Origin: an uncultured Clostridia bacterium
Lineage (GTDB): Bacteria > Bacillota > Clostridia > Christensenellales > Borkfalkiaceae
DNA length: 9,977 bases
Direction of reading: 5' to 3'
Assembly: GCA_904501795.1 (NCBI GenBank)
Contig: CAJGCK010000042.1
Span: 1-9,977 of the forward strand
The position numbers were made by a program, and so were the translations under genes. Positions 1-5,979 of the stretch are shown here, piece after piece; position 1 is the first letter of the stretch; each line of letters opens with the position of its first letter. The notes beneath the pieces were generated by a model. That model was not told the DNA's origin. It ran no database searches and saw only the letters and a program-made list of their open reading frames with translations.

Positions 1-1
1 T

Positions 2-535
2 GCACACCTAGCAGGCGTAATGGCAACCGAACTCGGCGTAGACGTGGCGCTTGCAAAACGCGCAGGCTTATTGCACGACTTAGGTAAAGCGGTTGACTTT
101 GAAATAGAAGGCACGCATATGCAAATCGGCGGTGACCTAGCGAAAAAGTATCGTGAAAACCATAACGTAGTAAACGCAATACTTGCTCACCACGGCGACG
201 TTGAACCCAAAACCATAGAAGCGGTTTTAGTTCAAGCGGCAGATGCTATTAGTGGCGCTCGTCCCGGTGCAAGAAGAGAAACTACTACTAACTACGTTAA
301 GAGATTGCAAAAACTTGAAGAGATATCAAGTAGCTTTAAGGGCGTTGAAAAATGCTATGCAATTCAAGCGGGTAGAGAAGTGCGCGTAATGGTAAAACCC
401 GAACAAATTACCGATGCTGAAACGTTGTTCTTAGCAAAAGATATTGCTAAAAAGATTGAAGAAGAGATGGAATATCCCGGTCAAATCAAAGTTAACGTAA
501 TTCGTGAATGGCGCGCAACCGAATACGCAAAATAA
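2..535 (+). CDS. rny: Ribonuclease Y, C-terminal part (5' end outside the window)
   Basis: This is the last ~178 residues of RNase Y, the membrane-anchored endoribonuclease that starts mRNA decay in Bacillota. The frame is open from base 2, and the residues before the first ATG (A-H-L-A-G-V at bases 2-19) match the family, so the ATG at base 20 is internal and not the start. The HD catalytic motif (LLHDLGKA) has its His-Asp pair at bases 74-79. It is followed by the HD-domain helices with AHHGD and QAADAISGARPGARRE, and by the family's C-terminal domain ending in IREWRATEYAK, close to the usual RNase Y terminus. The membrane helix, coiled coil, KH domain and first half of the HD domain must lie upstream of the window. 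Identity is confident because this C-terminal sequence is highly characteristic. Confidence 0.96.
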   Translation, partial: AHLAGVMATELGVDVALAKRAGLLHDLGKAVDFEIEGTHMQIGGDLAKKYRENHNVVNAILAHHGDVEPKTIEAVLVQAADAISGARPGARRETTTNYVKRLQKLEEISSSFKGVEKCYAIQAGREVRVMVKPEQITDAETLFLAKDIAKKIEEEMEYPGQIKVNVIREWRATEYAK

Positions 536-550
536 AATAATGCAAAAATA

Positions 551-584
551 AAACTCGGCTAAATTTAGCCGAGTTTTTGTTTTT
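551..584. terminator. Bidirectional intrinsic terminator between rny and the convergent zinc-ribbon gene
   Basis: The 13-base arms AAACTCGGCTAAA (551-563) and TTTAGCCGAGTTT (564-576) are perfect reverse complements with no spacer, so the real loop is formed by the central A/T bases. A T run interrupted by one G follows on the plus strand (574-584). On the minus strand the hairpin is followed by TTTTATTTTT, so it can also end transcription of the zinc-ribbon gene, whose stop codon lies 10 bp away. Confidence 0.9.
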
Positions 585-593
585 AAATAATAA

Positions 594-950
594 TTAAAGT
601 GCGCTAAGAACAGATAATAACACTATAAGGGTGTATACGGTGTAAATAAGAGAGCCAACGGACACGCAAATACCTGCTATTGCAAACCCCATTCCTTTTT
701 GCTCGTTGTTCTTTATTTGAACAATGCCTATTACAGAACATACTAAGCCGGCAATTGCAACAGTTCCCCACAACGCTAACAATAAACTAGCTAGCGAAAG
801 AATAAAACCAACTAATGATAAAACGTTTAATTTTTTCTTTTTCTTTTCACTTACGCTTTCTTGAATAGTCGTGTTGTCCAATGCGCAACCACAATTTGGA
901 CAAATAATTGCTCGATCGTTAACCTCTTTTCCACAAGTTTTACAAAACAT
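594..950 (-). CDS. Small zinc-ribbon membrane protein, DUF4190-like
   Basis: The 118-residue protein has two parts. Residues 1-22 form a zinc ribbon with two CxxC pairs (C3/C6 and C17/C20). A charged linker with a five-lysine stretch (about residues 35-41) follows, then a hydrophobic region of about residues 42-79 and 88-116 that gives two to four membrane segments around a short NNEQKG loop. This zinc-ribbon plus DUF4190-type hydrophobic layout is common in Gram-positive bacteria, but its function is not known to me. The poly-lysine before the first membrane segment suggests that the zinc ribbon faces the cytoplasm. The start is supported by an AAGGAG site (962-967) 11 nt upstream of the ATG and by a strong promoter beyond it. 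It is divergent from an XRE repressor gene and shares its control region, so repression by that protein is likely. Confidence 0.8.
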   Translation of the reverse strand: MFCKTCGKEVNDRAIICPNCGCALDNTTIQESVSEKKKKKLNVLSLVGFILSLASLLLALWGTVAIAGLVCSVIGIVQIKNNEQKGMGFAIAGICVSVGSLIYTVYTLIVLLSVLSAL

Positions 951-973
951 AATTCTACTTTCTCCTTTGTTAA

Positions 974-990
974 TATACCAAAACGGGATA
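974..990. promoter_or_regulatory. Probable second, degenerate operator for the XRE repressor
   Basis: The left arm TATACCA (974-980), a 3-base spacer and the right arm CGGGATA (984-990) repeat the 17-bp geometry of the perfect palindrome core at 998-1014. The left arm is identical and the right arm matches 5 of 7. The two centres are 24 bp apart. The site covers the predicted start of transcription of the zinc-ribbon gene (about 989). A repressor operator is inferred from symmetry and from the adjacent repressor gene. Confidence 0.5.
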
Positions 991-995
991 TTTTT

Positions 996-1016
996 ATTAT
1001 ACCAAGTTGGTATAAT
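996..1016. promoter_or_regulatory. Perfect 21-bp palindrome: probable XRE operator with an extended -10 box on each strand
   Basis: The 9-base arms ATTATACCA (996-1004) and TGGTATAAT (1008-1016) are exact reverse complements around a 3-base centre, AGT. Each arm, read outward on its own strand, is TGG-TATAAT, which is an extended -10 promoter element. The palindrome is therefore both the likely binding site for the neighbouring XRE dimer and the core of two divergent promoters. A bound dimer would block both genes, giving repression of the zinc-ribbon gene and autoregulation. The symmetry is seen directly; the protein that binds is inferred. Confidence 0.75.
1008..1016 (+). promoter_or_regulatory. 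Extended -10 promoter of the XRE repressor gene
   Basis: TGG-TATAAT is a full extended -10 element. At 17 nt spacing the -35 region (988-993, ATATTT) is far from consensus, so this promoter relies on the extended -10. Transcription would start near 1023, only about 6 nt before the ATG, so the mRNA would be nearly leaderless. It overlaps the -35 box of the opposing promoter, so the two probably compete for polymerase. Confidence 0.6.
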
Positions 1017-1028
1017 TAAGTCAAGGAT

Positions 1029-1235
1029 ATGAGATTAAAATTATTAAGAAAAAGTAGAAAAATTTCCCAACTTAAAATCGCTATGGATTTGGGTATGAAT
1101 CAAAACAGTATAAGTAGATACGAGAACGGGCAACGGCAAGCGGATTATGAAACGTTAATAGCATTTGCCGATTATTTTAACGTGTCTATAGATTATCTTT
1201 TATGTCGAACGGATAATCCAAAGATTAACAAATAA
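1029..1235 (+). CDS. XRE-family helix-turn-helix transcriptional repressor
   Basis: This 68-residue protein is essentially a single Cro/CI-type HTH domain. It begins with RLKLLRKSRKISQ, followed by the helix-turn-helix at about residues 13-35 with the recognition-helix pattern NQNSISRYENG. It ends with the family's typical tail, LIAFADYFNVSIDYLLCRTD. Such short proteins bind palindromic DNA as dimers. The start is fixed: a stop lies in frame just upstream (1017-1019) and the next Met would delete the HTH. Only AAGG (1023-1026) resembles a ribosome binding site and it is too close to the ATG, which fits a near-leaderless message. The gene is divergent from the zinc-ribbon gene across a symmetric operator, so it is probably that gene's repressor and its own. 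It could instead be a remnant of a larger mobile-element regulator, but nothing mobile is visible nearby. Confidence 0.88.
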   Translation: MRLKLLRKSRKISQLKIAMDLGMNQNSISRYENGQRQADYETLIAFADYFNVSIDYLLCRTDNPKINK

Positions 1236-1236
1236 A

Positions 1237-1270
1237 AAAACGACCAACTATTAACACGGTTGGTCGTTTT
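1237..1270. terminator. Bidirectional intrinsic terminator between the XRE gene and guaA
   Basis: The 12-base arms AAAACGACCAAC (1237-1248) and GTTGGTCGTTTT (1259-1270) pair perfectly around a 10-base loop. On the minus strand the stem runs into seven T residues, so it is strongest as the guaA terminator, 11 bp after the guaA stop. On the plus strand the T run is only four bases. Confidence 0.88.
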
Positions 1271-1281
1271 GATTGTATTAA

Positions 1282-2259
1282 TTATTCCCATTCAATAGTG
1301 CCGATAGGCTTTGGAGTAAGGTCTAGTAAAACTCTGTTAATGCCTTCAACTTCTTTGGTAATTCTATCGGTAATTTTATGAAGAACGGGGTAGGGTATTT
1401 CTTCTATAGTGGCGGTCATCGCATCAACCGTGTTAACGGCTCTAATAATAGCGGGCCAACCTTCGTATCTTTTTCCGTTTCTAACCCCAACGCTCTTCAT
1501 ATCGGGAACTGCTATAAAGTATTGCCATACTTTGCTTGATAGGTTGTTGATATCAAATTCTTCGCGTAAAATAGCGTCTGCTTCTCTTAACGCGTGAAGT
1601 CTATCTCTCGTTATAGCGCCAAGACATCTAACGCCTAAACCGGGGCCAGGGAAGGGTTGACGATCAACCATTTCTGCAGGAAGACCTAGTGCTTTACCAA
1701 CGACCCTAACTTCGTCTTTATATAAAAGTCTAATAGGTTCAACCAACTCAAACTTCATATCTTCGGGAAGTCCGCCAACGTTGTGGTGTGCTTTAACACC
1801 GTCGCTTTCCAAAATATCGGGGTAAATAGTGCCTTGTGCAAGGAAAGAAATTCCTTCAAGTTTGCGCGCTTCTTCATCAAACACCTTAATGAACTCTCCG
1901 CCGATAATTTTACGTTTCTTTTCAGGCTCGCAAACGCCTTCTAAAAGAGATAAAAACCTATCAGTCGCGTCGATATAGATAAGGTTTGCGTCAAGCTGTT
2001 TTCCAAAAACTTCAATAACTTGTTCGCTTTCACCCTTACGCATAAGTCCGTGGTTAACGTGTACGCAAACCAACTGTTTACCGATCGCTTTAATCAAAAG
2101 AGCGGCAACAACCGAACTGTCAACTCCGCCTGACAAAGCTAAAAGAACTTTCTTGTCTTTAACTTGTTCTCTAATTTCCTTAACTTGTTCGTCAATAAAT
2201 TGTTTAGCAAGCGCATTATCGTTTATGCGAAGCATATTTTCAGGGCGTTTATCTAGCAT
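1282..2259 (-). CDS. guaA: GMP synthase, ATP-pyrophosphatase subunit without the glutaminase domain
   Basis: GMP synthase converts XMP, ATP and an amino donor to GMP. This 325-residue protein holds the ATP-pyrophosphatase domain with the P-loop SGGVDSS at residues 43-49. The C-terminal dimerisation/XMP-binding domain carries QPFPGPGLGVR and ends in KPIGTIEWE. Usual bacterial GuaA is about 510-520 residues with an N-terminal class I glutamine amidotransferase domain; that domain is entirely absent, as in the archaeal two-subunit enzyme. The open frame extends 44 codons further upstream, but that stretch is AT-rich low-complexity peptide and overlaps the promoter. The ATG at 2259 has GGAGA (2270-2266) 6 nt upstream and lies about 25 nt after the predicted transcription start. 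The enzyme must use free ammonia or a separate glutaminase subunit encoded elsewhere. GMP synthase identity is confident; the choice of nitrogen source is inference. Confidence 0.93.
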   Translation of the reverse strand: MLDKRPENMLRINDNALAKQFIDEQVKEIREQVKDKKVLLALSGGVDSSVVAALLIKAIGKQLVCVHVNHGLMRKGESEQVIEVFGKQLDANLIYIDATDRFLSLLEGVCEPEKKRKIIGGEFIKVFDEEARKLEGISFLAQGTIYPDILESDGVKAHHNVGGLPEDMKFELVEPIRLLYKDEVRVVGKALGLPAEMVDRQPFPGPGLGVRCLGAITRDRLHALREADAILREEFDINNLSSKVWQYFIAVPDMKSVGVRNGKRYEGWPAIIRAVNTVDAMTATIEEIPYPVLHKITDRITKEVEGINRVLLDLTPKPIGTIEWE

Positions 2260-2290
2260 AAAAAATCTCCTAAATGTAAGGTATGTAAAT

Positions 2291-2319
2291 ATTATAAAAT
2301 TTTTCTGTTTTTTTGTCAA
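2291..2319 (-). promoter_or_regulatory. Consensus sigma-A promoter of guaA
   Basis: Read on the minus strand, TTGACA (2319-2314), exactly 17 nt, and TATAAT (2296-2291) match the housekeeping consensus perfectly. Transcription should begin near 2284, about 25 nt before the ATG. That leader is too short for a purine riboswitch, which would be the usual control for a guanine-pathway gene. Confidence 0.9.
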
Positions 2320-2391
2320 TCGCTCGCGTAAAAAAAAGTATTTGAAATAGTTATTGAATATATTAAATTTATTTAAAGAACAGTCAAACAA

Positions 2392-2420
2392 TTGACAATA
2401 GGGTGTTTCAATGGTAAAAT
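2392..2420 (+). promoter_or_regulatory. Sigma-A promoter of glnN
   Basis: TTGACA (2392-2397), a 17-nt spacer and TAAAAT (2415-2420) with TG at 2412-2413 form a strong promoter with an extended -10. Transcription should begin near 2427. About 70 AT-rich bases lie between this promoter and the divergent guaA promoter, leaving room for a regulator, but I see no clear palindrome there. Confidence 0.85.
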
Positions 2421-2453
2421 TCTAAAATAAAAAGTAAAAAAGTAGGGGCAATT

Positions 2454-4556
2454 ATGTCTAAAATTTCCATACCCGAAATATTCGGGTCAAAAGTGTTTAA
2501 CGATAAGGTAATGAAATCGTGTTTACCAAAGTCTACCTATAAAGCGGTTCGTAGCGCAACCATTTTCGGTACACCACTTTCAAACGAGCATGCTAAAAAG
2601 GTGGCTAAAGCCATGAAAGAATGGGCGATAAAAAACGGCGCAACTCATTTTACTCACTGGTTTCAACCGATGACGGGAATTACCGCCGAAAAACACGACA
2701 GTTTTATTTCGCCAAGTAGTAACGGCGAAGTGATAATGAAATTTTCAGAAAAATCGCTCGTTAAGGGCGAGTCGGACGCATCAAGTTTCCCATCGGGCGG
2801 ATTGCGCGCCACTTTTGAAGCGCGCGGATACACCGCTTGGGACCCCACTTCGTACGCTTTCGTTAAAGATGGCAGTTTGTATATCCCCACCGCTTTTTGT
2901 TCTTTTGGTGGCGAAGCGTTAGACAAGAAGACCCCGTTACTTCGTTCAATGGAAGCGTTTAACAAGCAAGCGCTTAGGATTTTACGTTTATTTGGTAACG
3001 TTTCGGTAAAAAGCGTAACCCCAACGGTAGGCGCAGAACAAGAGTATTTCTTAATAGATAAAAGCGTTTATGAAAAACGTTTAGACCTAATACACTGTGG
3101 TAGAACGTTATTCGGTGCTCGCCCGTCTAAGGGACAAGAACTTGAAGACCATTACTACGGCGCGATTAAGCCAAGGATTGCAAAGTTTATGGCTGAGTTA
3201 GACGAAGAGCTTTGGAAACTCGGCGTATACGCTAAAACCAAGCATAACGAAGCCGCACCCGCGCAACACGAACTTGCGCCCGTGTATACTTCGACCAACA
3301 CTTCTTCCGACCATAACCAACTCACTATGGAATTGATGAAAAGCGTTGCTAACAAACACGGCTTAGTATGTTTACTACACGAAAAACCGTTTGCATCTGT
3401 AAGCGGAAGCGGTAAACACAATAACTGGTCAATATCGACCGATTCGGGCGAAAACTTGCTTGAACCGGGCAGTACTCCCGAAAAGAACGCACAGTTTTTA
3501 CTATTCTTAGTTGCCGTTATAAAGGCGGTAGACGAGTATCAAGACTTGCTTAGAATTTCGGTTGCAGGGGCGGGGAACGACCACCGTTTAGGCGGGAACG
3601 AAGCGCCACCGTCGATAATAAGCATATATTTAGGCGAAGAGTTAGACGAAATTTTAACCGCTCTAGAAAAGAAAAACAACTATAAAGCGAAGAAGCAAAG
3701 CGAACTCGCAATCGGCGTTTCAGCCCTTCCGCATATTAGAAAGGATGCTACGGATAGAAATAGAACTAGTCCGTTTGCATTTACGGGTAACAAGTTTGAG
3801 TTTAGAATGGTGGGCGCATCTCAAAACATAGCCTGCCCGAACTTTATTATCAACACTATCGTGGCGGAAGAACTTTCGTTTTTTGCGGATAGGTTAGAAA
3901 AAGCGCAAGACTTCAACGCCGAACTAAGTGAACTAATACGCGAAACTATTAAAAAGCACAAGAGAATAATATTCAGTGGCAACAACTATTCGGAAGAGTG
4001 GGAAGAAGAAGCGAAAAAACGCGGATTATTAAACTTAAAGTCAACTGTAGACGCGCTTCCATACTTTTCGGCGGATAAAAACGTCAAGCTTTTTGAAAAA
4101 CATAAAGTATTATCCAAAAACGAAATCAATTCGAGAATGGAAATACTTCTTGAAAACTACTGCAATATCCTAAATATAGAAGCGCTAACAGCAATCGATA
4201 TGGCAAGAAAAGAACTTGCCCCGTCGATTATAGGCTACGAAAAATTCTTATTCGAAAGCATAAACGCGAAAAAGCAATTTGATAAAACGTTGCCTTTGGG
4301 TTTAGAGAAAGATATTGCCGAAAACGTTTCGAAGTTAGCGGAAGAGTTTTCAACGTTGCTAAACAATTTAGTAGCGGACGCCGAAAACCAACCCAAATTT
4401 AGTAATACGCTTGAAAAGGCTAAGTATTCAAGAAACGTTCTTTTAACGGATATGGAAAACTTACGCGCGGTTGCGGATAAATTAGAACTGTTAATCGGTA
4501 AGGAGTTTATGCCGTATCCAACCTACGAAGATATTTTGTATAGCGTAAAATACTAG
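2454..4556 (+). CDS. glnN: Glutamine synthetase type III
   Basis: This enzyme makes glutamine from glutamate, ammonia and ATP in the cytoplasm and is the main entry of ammonia nitrogen. The 700-residue length and the sequence mark the large GSIII family, not the ~440-residue GSI. The GSIII N-terminal region includes THWFQPMTG (67-75). The catalytic core shows GAEQEYF (193-199), NEAAPAQHELAPVY (265-278), KPFASVSGSGKHNNWS (311-326, with ATP- and ammonia-site residues) and NDHRLGGNEAPP (375-386). The C-terminal ~150 residues are helical. All expected motifs are present and the length is normal. The start is supported by AGGGG (2444-2448), 5 nt before the ATG, and by a strong promoter. It is divergent from guaA and followed after 17 nt by a TIM-barrel protein, with no terminator between. 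GSIII is known from Bacteroidota, cyanobacteria and Clostridia. Confidence 0.96.
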   Translation: MSKISIPEIFGSKVFNDKVMKSCLPKSTYKAVRSATIFGTPLSNEHAKKVAKAMKEWAIKNGATHFTHWFQPMTGITAEKHDSFISPSSNGEVIMKFSEKSLVKGESDASSFPSGGLRATFEARGYTAWDPTSYAFVKDGSLYIPTAFCSFGGEALDKKTPLLRSMEAFNKQALRILRLFGNVSVKSVTPTVGAEQEYFLIDKSVYEKRLDLIHCGRTLFGARPSKGQELEDHYYGAIKPRIAKFMAELDEELWKLGVYAKTKHNEAAPAQHELAPVYTSTNTSSDHNQLTMELMKSVANKHGLVCLLHEKPFASVSGSGKHNNWSISTDSGENLLEPGSTPEKNAQFLLFLVAVIKAVDEYQDLLRISVAGAGNDHRLGGNEAPPSIISIYLGEELDEILTALEKKNNYKAKKQSELAIGVSALPHIRKDATDRNRTSPFAFTGNKFEFRMVGASQNIACPNFIINTIVAEELSFFADRLEKAQDFNAELSELIRETIKKHKRIIFSGNNYSEEWEEEAKKRGLLNLKSTVDALPYFSADKNVKLFEKHKVLSKNEINSRMEILLENYCNILNIEALTAIDMARKELAPSIIGYEKFLFESINAKKQFDKTLPLGLEKDIAENVSKLAEEFSTLLNNLVADAENQPKFSNTLEKAKYSRNVLLTDMENLRAVADKLELLIGKEFMPYPTYEDILYSVKY

Positions 4557-4573
4557 AACAGACGGTATAGCAA

Positions 4574-5368
4574 ATGAAAATAGGCATATCAACTTCGTCG
4601 TTTTTTCTACGCAGGCACACGGAAGACGCATTGTCTTTTTTGAGCGAGAATAACGTAGAGACGGCGGAAGTATTTTTAGAAACATATTCCGAATACAATA
4701 AAGAGTTTGGCAAACTGCTTTCCGCACGGAGCAAAAATTTGCCTGTACACTCTATCCACGTTCTAACCACTCAGTTTGAACCGCAACTATATAGCGTTAA
4801 CGATAGGGCTCAGGCGGATTCTTTTAAGATTTTAAGAAACGTTGCTAGAGCGGGAAAAGAACTTTCGGCAAAGTATTATACCTTTCACGGCCCCGCACGT
4901 CTAAAAAGGACACCGCTCAAAATTAATTTTGATAGAGTAGGTAGGATTACGCAAGAGATAATAGACCTTTTGGGCGAGTATTCAATTTCGCTGGCGTATG
5001 AAAACGTTCACTGGTGTTATTACAACTACGTTGGCTATTTTAACGAGCTTAAGAAACGCACACACGGTCTAAAAGCCACGCTAGATATTAAGCAGGCACG
5101 CCAAAGCGGTGTTGATTATAGAGACCTTATCAAAGAAATGTCAAGCGATATAGTTACCGTGCACGTTTCCGACGTTAATAAAGACGGTAAGATGTGTTTA
5201 CCAGGCAAAGGCGTTACCGATTTTAGCGAACTGTTTGCAAGACTAAGCGACGTTGGGTTCGACGGGGCGGTACTATTAGAAGTTTATAAAGATGATTTTG
5301 GTGACGAGAGCGAACTTTTTGATTGTGTTGAATATCTAAAAAGCGTTGCTTCAAAATATTACAAATAA
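4574..5368 (+). CDS. Sugar phosphate isomerase/epimerase-like TIM-barrel protein (AP endonuclease 2 / xylose-isomerase fold)
   Basis: The 264-residue protein has the layout of the COG1082-type TIM barrels. It starts directly with a first beta strand (MKIGISTSSF) and continues through TFHGP (103-107), AYENVHW (141-147), ATLDIKQA (168-175), VHVSD (196-200) and LLEVYKD (234-240). E143, D171, H197 and E236 sit where this family places its divalent-metal and catalytic residues. Members isomerise or epimerise sugars or cyclitols, and some are DNA repair enzymes (endonuclease IV). The substrate here cannot be read from the sequence. It begins 17 nt after glnN with only a weak ribosome binding site, suggesting co-transcription and perhaps translational coupling. 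A terminator follows. No membrane segment or signal peptide is visible. Why it sits behind a glutamine synthetase is unclear. Confidence 0.85.
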   Translation: MKIGISTSSFFLRRHTEDALSFLSENNVETAEVFLETYSEYNKEFGKLLSARSKNLPVHSIHVLTTQFEPQLYSVNDRAQADSFKILRNVARAGKELSAKYYTFHGPARLKRTPLKINFDRVGRITQEIIDLLGEYSISLAYENVHWCYYNYVGYFNELKKRTHGLKATLDIKQARQSGVDYRDLIKEMSSDIVTVHVSDVNKDGKMCLPGKGVTDFSELFARLSDVGFDGAVLLEVYKDDFGDESELFDCVEYLKSVASKYYK

Positions 5369-5379
5369 ATGCGATAAAC

Positions 5380-5407
5380 ACCGCCGTTAAAAAAGACGGC
5401 GGTTTTT
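5380..5407 (+). terminator. Intrinsic terminator after the glnN operon, upstream of mazG
   Basis: The stem ACCGCCGT (5380-5387) pairs with ACGGCGGT (5396-5403) around an 8-base A-rich loop and is followed by a T run (5403-5407). It is GC-rich and should be efficient. It lies only 28 nt before the mazG ATG, and I see no good promoter between it and mazG. Confidence 0.85.
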
Positions 5408-5434
5408 GTTAAAAGGCGGTTAAGGAGATAAAAA

Positions 5435-5863
5435 ATGAAAGAAATAAACGGGAAATTTTACGAAGAGAAAAAAGAGCACGATTTTAGCGAACTATTAGAG
5501 ATAGTATCCGTACTTCGCAGTCCAGACGGTTGCGAGTGGGATAGGGCGCAAACTTTAATTTCAATGAAAGAGTGTATAAAAAACGAAACGGAAGAAGTTT
5601 TAACCGCCATAGACAATCGTGATTTTGAAAACCTAAAAGAAGAACTAGGCGATATGCTTTTACAAGTATTGTTATCTTCGCAAATTGCTAGTGAAGAAGG
5701 GCTTTTTAAGTTTGAGGACGTCGTTCAAACTCTAAGCGAAAAGCTTATTCGTCGCCACCCTCACGTTTTTGGTGATGAGATGCGTCCCACCACTCCAGAA
5801 GAGAGTTTGGCGCTTTGGCGAAAAGTTAAAGAAATAGAAAAAGCAAATAAAAAAAGTAAATAG
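5435..5863 (+). CDS. mazG: MazG-family nucleoside triphosphate pyrophosphohydrolase (single-domain)
   Basis: MazG hydrolyses (d)NTPs, and in some bacteria the alarmone ppGpp, to monophosphates; it acts as a housecleaning enzyme. Residues ~17-110 form one all-alpha MazG domain. They begin with LLEIVSVLRSPDGCEWDRAQT (the usual family start, with a minor change from the common PDGGCPWD), followed by NETEE (50-54) and KEELGD (68-73). The latter two supply the acidic Mg-binding residues of the ExxE-ExxD pattern. RRHPHVFGDE (106-115) follows. The E. coli protein is about 263 residues with two such domains; this 142-residue form keeps one complete domain and ends with a lysine-rich tail. AAGGAG (5422-5427), 7 nt before the ATG, fixes the start. 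The gene follows a hairpin terminator and has no obvious promoter of its own, so it may depend on read-through from glnN. Confidence 0.93.
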   Translation: MKEINGKFYEEKKEHDFSELLEIVSVLRSPDGCEWDRAQTLISMKECIKNETEEVLTAIDNRDFENLKEELGDMLLQVLLSSQIASEEGLFKFEDVVQTLSEKLIRRHPHVFGDEMRPTTPEESLALWRKVKEIEKANKKSK

Positions 5864-5887
5864 TTTTTTTCTAAAACTTAAAACAAC

Positions 5888-5908
5888 AAAATTCCTTTAG
5901 GAATTTTT
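5888..5908 (+). terminator. Weak AT-rich intrinsic terminator after mazG
   Basis: AAAATTCCT (5888-5896) and AGGAATTTT (5899-5907) are perfect complements separated by two T residues, with the T run merging into the 3' arm. The stem has few GC pairs and the loop must open by a pair or two, so it is weaker than the other terminators here. Confidence 0.55.
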
Positions 5909-5916
5909 GAAATATC

Positions 5917-5945
5917 TTTACAATAAAATATCCCTATGTTATAAT
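5917..5945 (+). promoter_or_regulatory. Sigma-A promoter of the GH78-DUF1538-PII-like operon
   Basis: TTTACA (5917-5922), a 17-nt spacer and TATAAT (5940-5945) with TG at 5937-5938 give a strong promoter with an extended -10. Transcription should start near 5952, leaving a 28-nt leader that includes AAAGGAG. No operator or catabolite-response-like palindrome is apparent, so no regulation can be read here. Confidence 0.85.
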
Positions 5946-5979
5946 TAACAAAATATAAGCAAAGTAGAAAGGAGAGTTT

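Larger units (their letters stand above)
996..1024 (-). promoter_or_regulatory. Promoter of the zinc-ribbon/DUF4190 gene
   Basis: Read on the minus strand, the -35 box is TTGACT (1024-1019), the spacer is 17 nt and the -10 box is TATAAT (1001-996), preceded by TG at -15/-14. Transcription would start near 989, leaving a leader of about 39 nt that contains the AAGGAG site. The palindromic operator lies between and over the -35 and -10 boxes, a classic repression position. Confidence 0.8.

Noticed and set aside
20..535. Treating the ATG at base 20 as the start of a small HD-domain gene.
   Set aside because: The frame continues upstream to the window edge with residues that match RNase Y, so the ATG is internal to a truncated-by-window rny.
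2260..2391. A 44-codon upstream extension of the guaA reading frame.
   Set aside because: It is low-complexity, AT-rich peptide unlike any GuaA, and the consensus promoter and predicted transcript start (about 2284) lie inside it. The ATG at 2259 has its own SD.
2260..2453. A purine or glutamine-type riboswitch in the guaA/glnN intergenic region.
   Set aside because: Both predicted leaders are only about 25-27 nt, too short for a known riboswitch. The rest of the gap is AT-rich promoter sequence without a stable fold that I can see.
2663..3421. Two antisense open frames inside glnN.
   Set aside because: They lie opposite the conserved GSIII core, have no SD or family resemblance, and are explained by the codon bias of the real gene.
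4491..4770. Two overlapping antisense open frames across the glnN/TIM-barrel junction.
   Set aside because: They overlap each other and two well-supported genes, and their translations look like no protein family.
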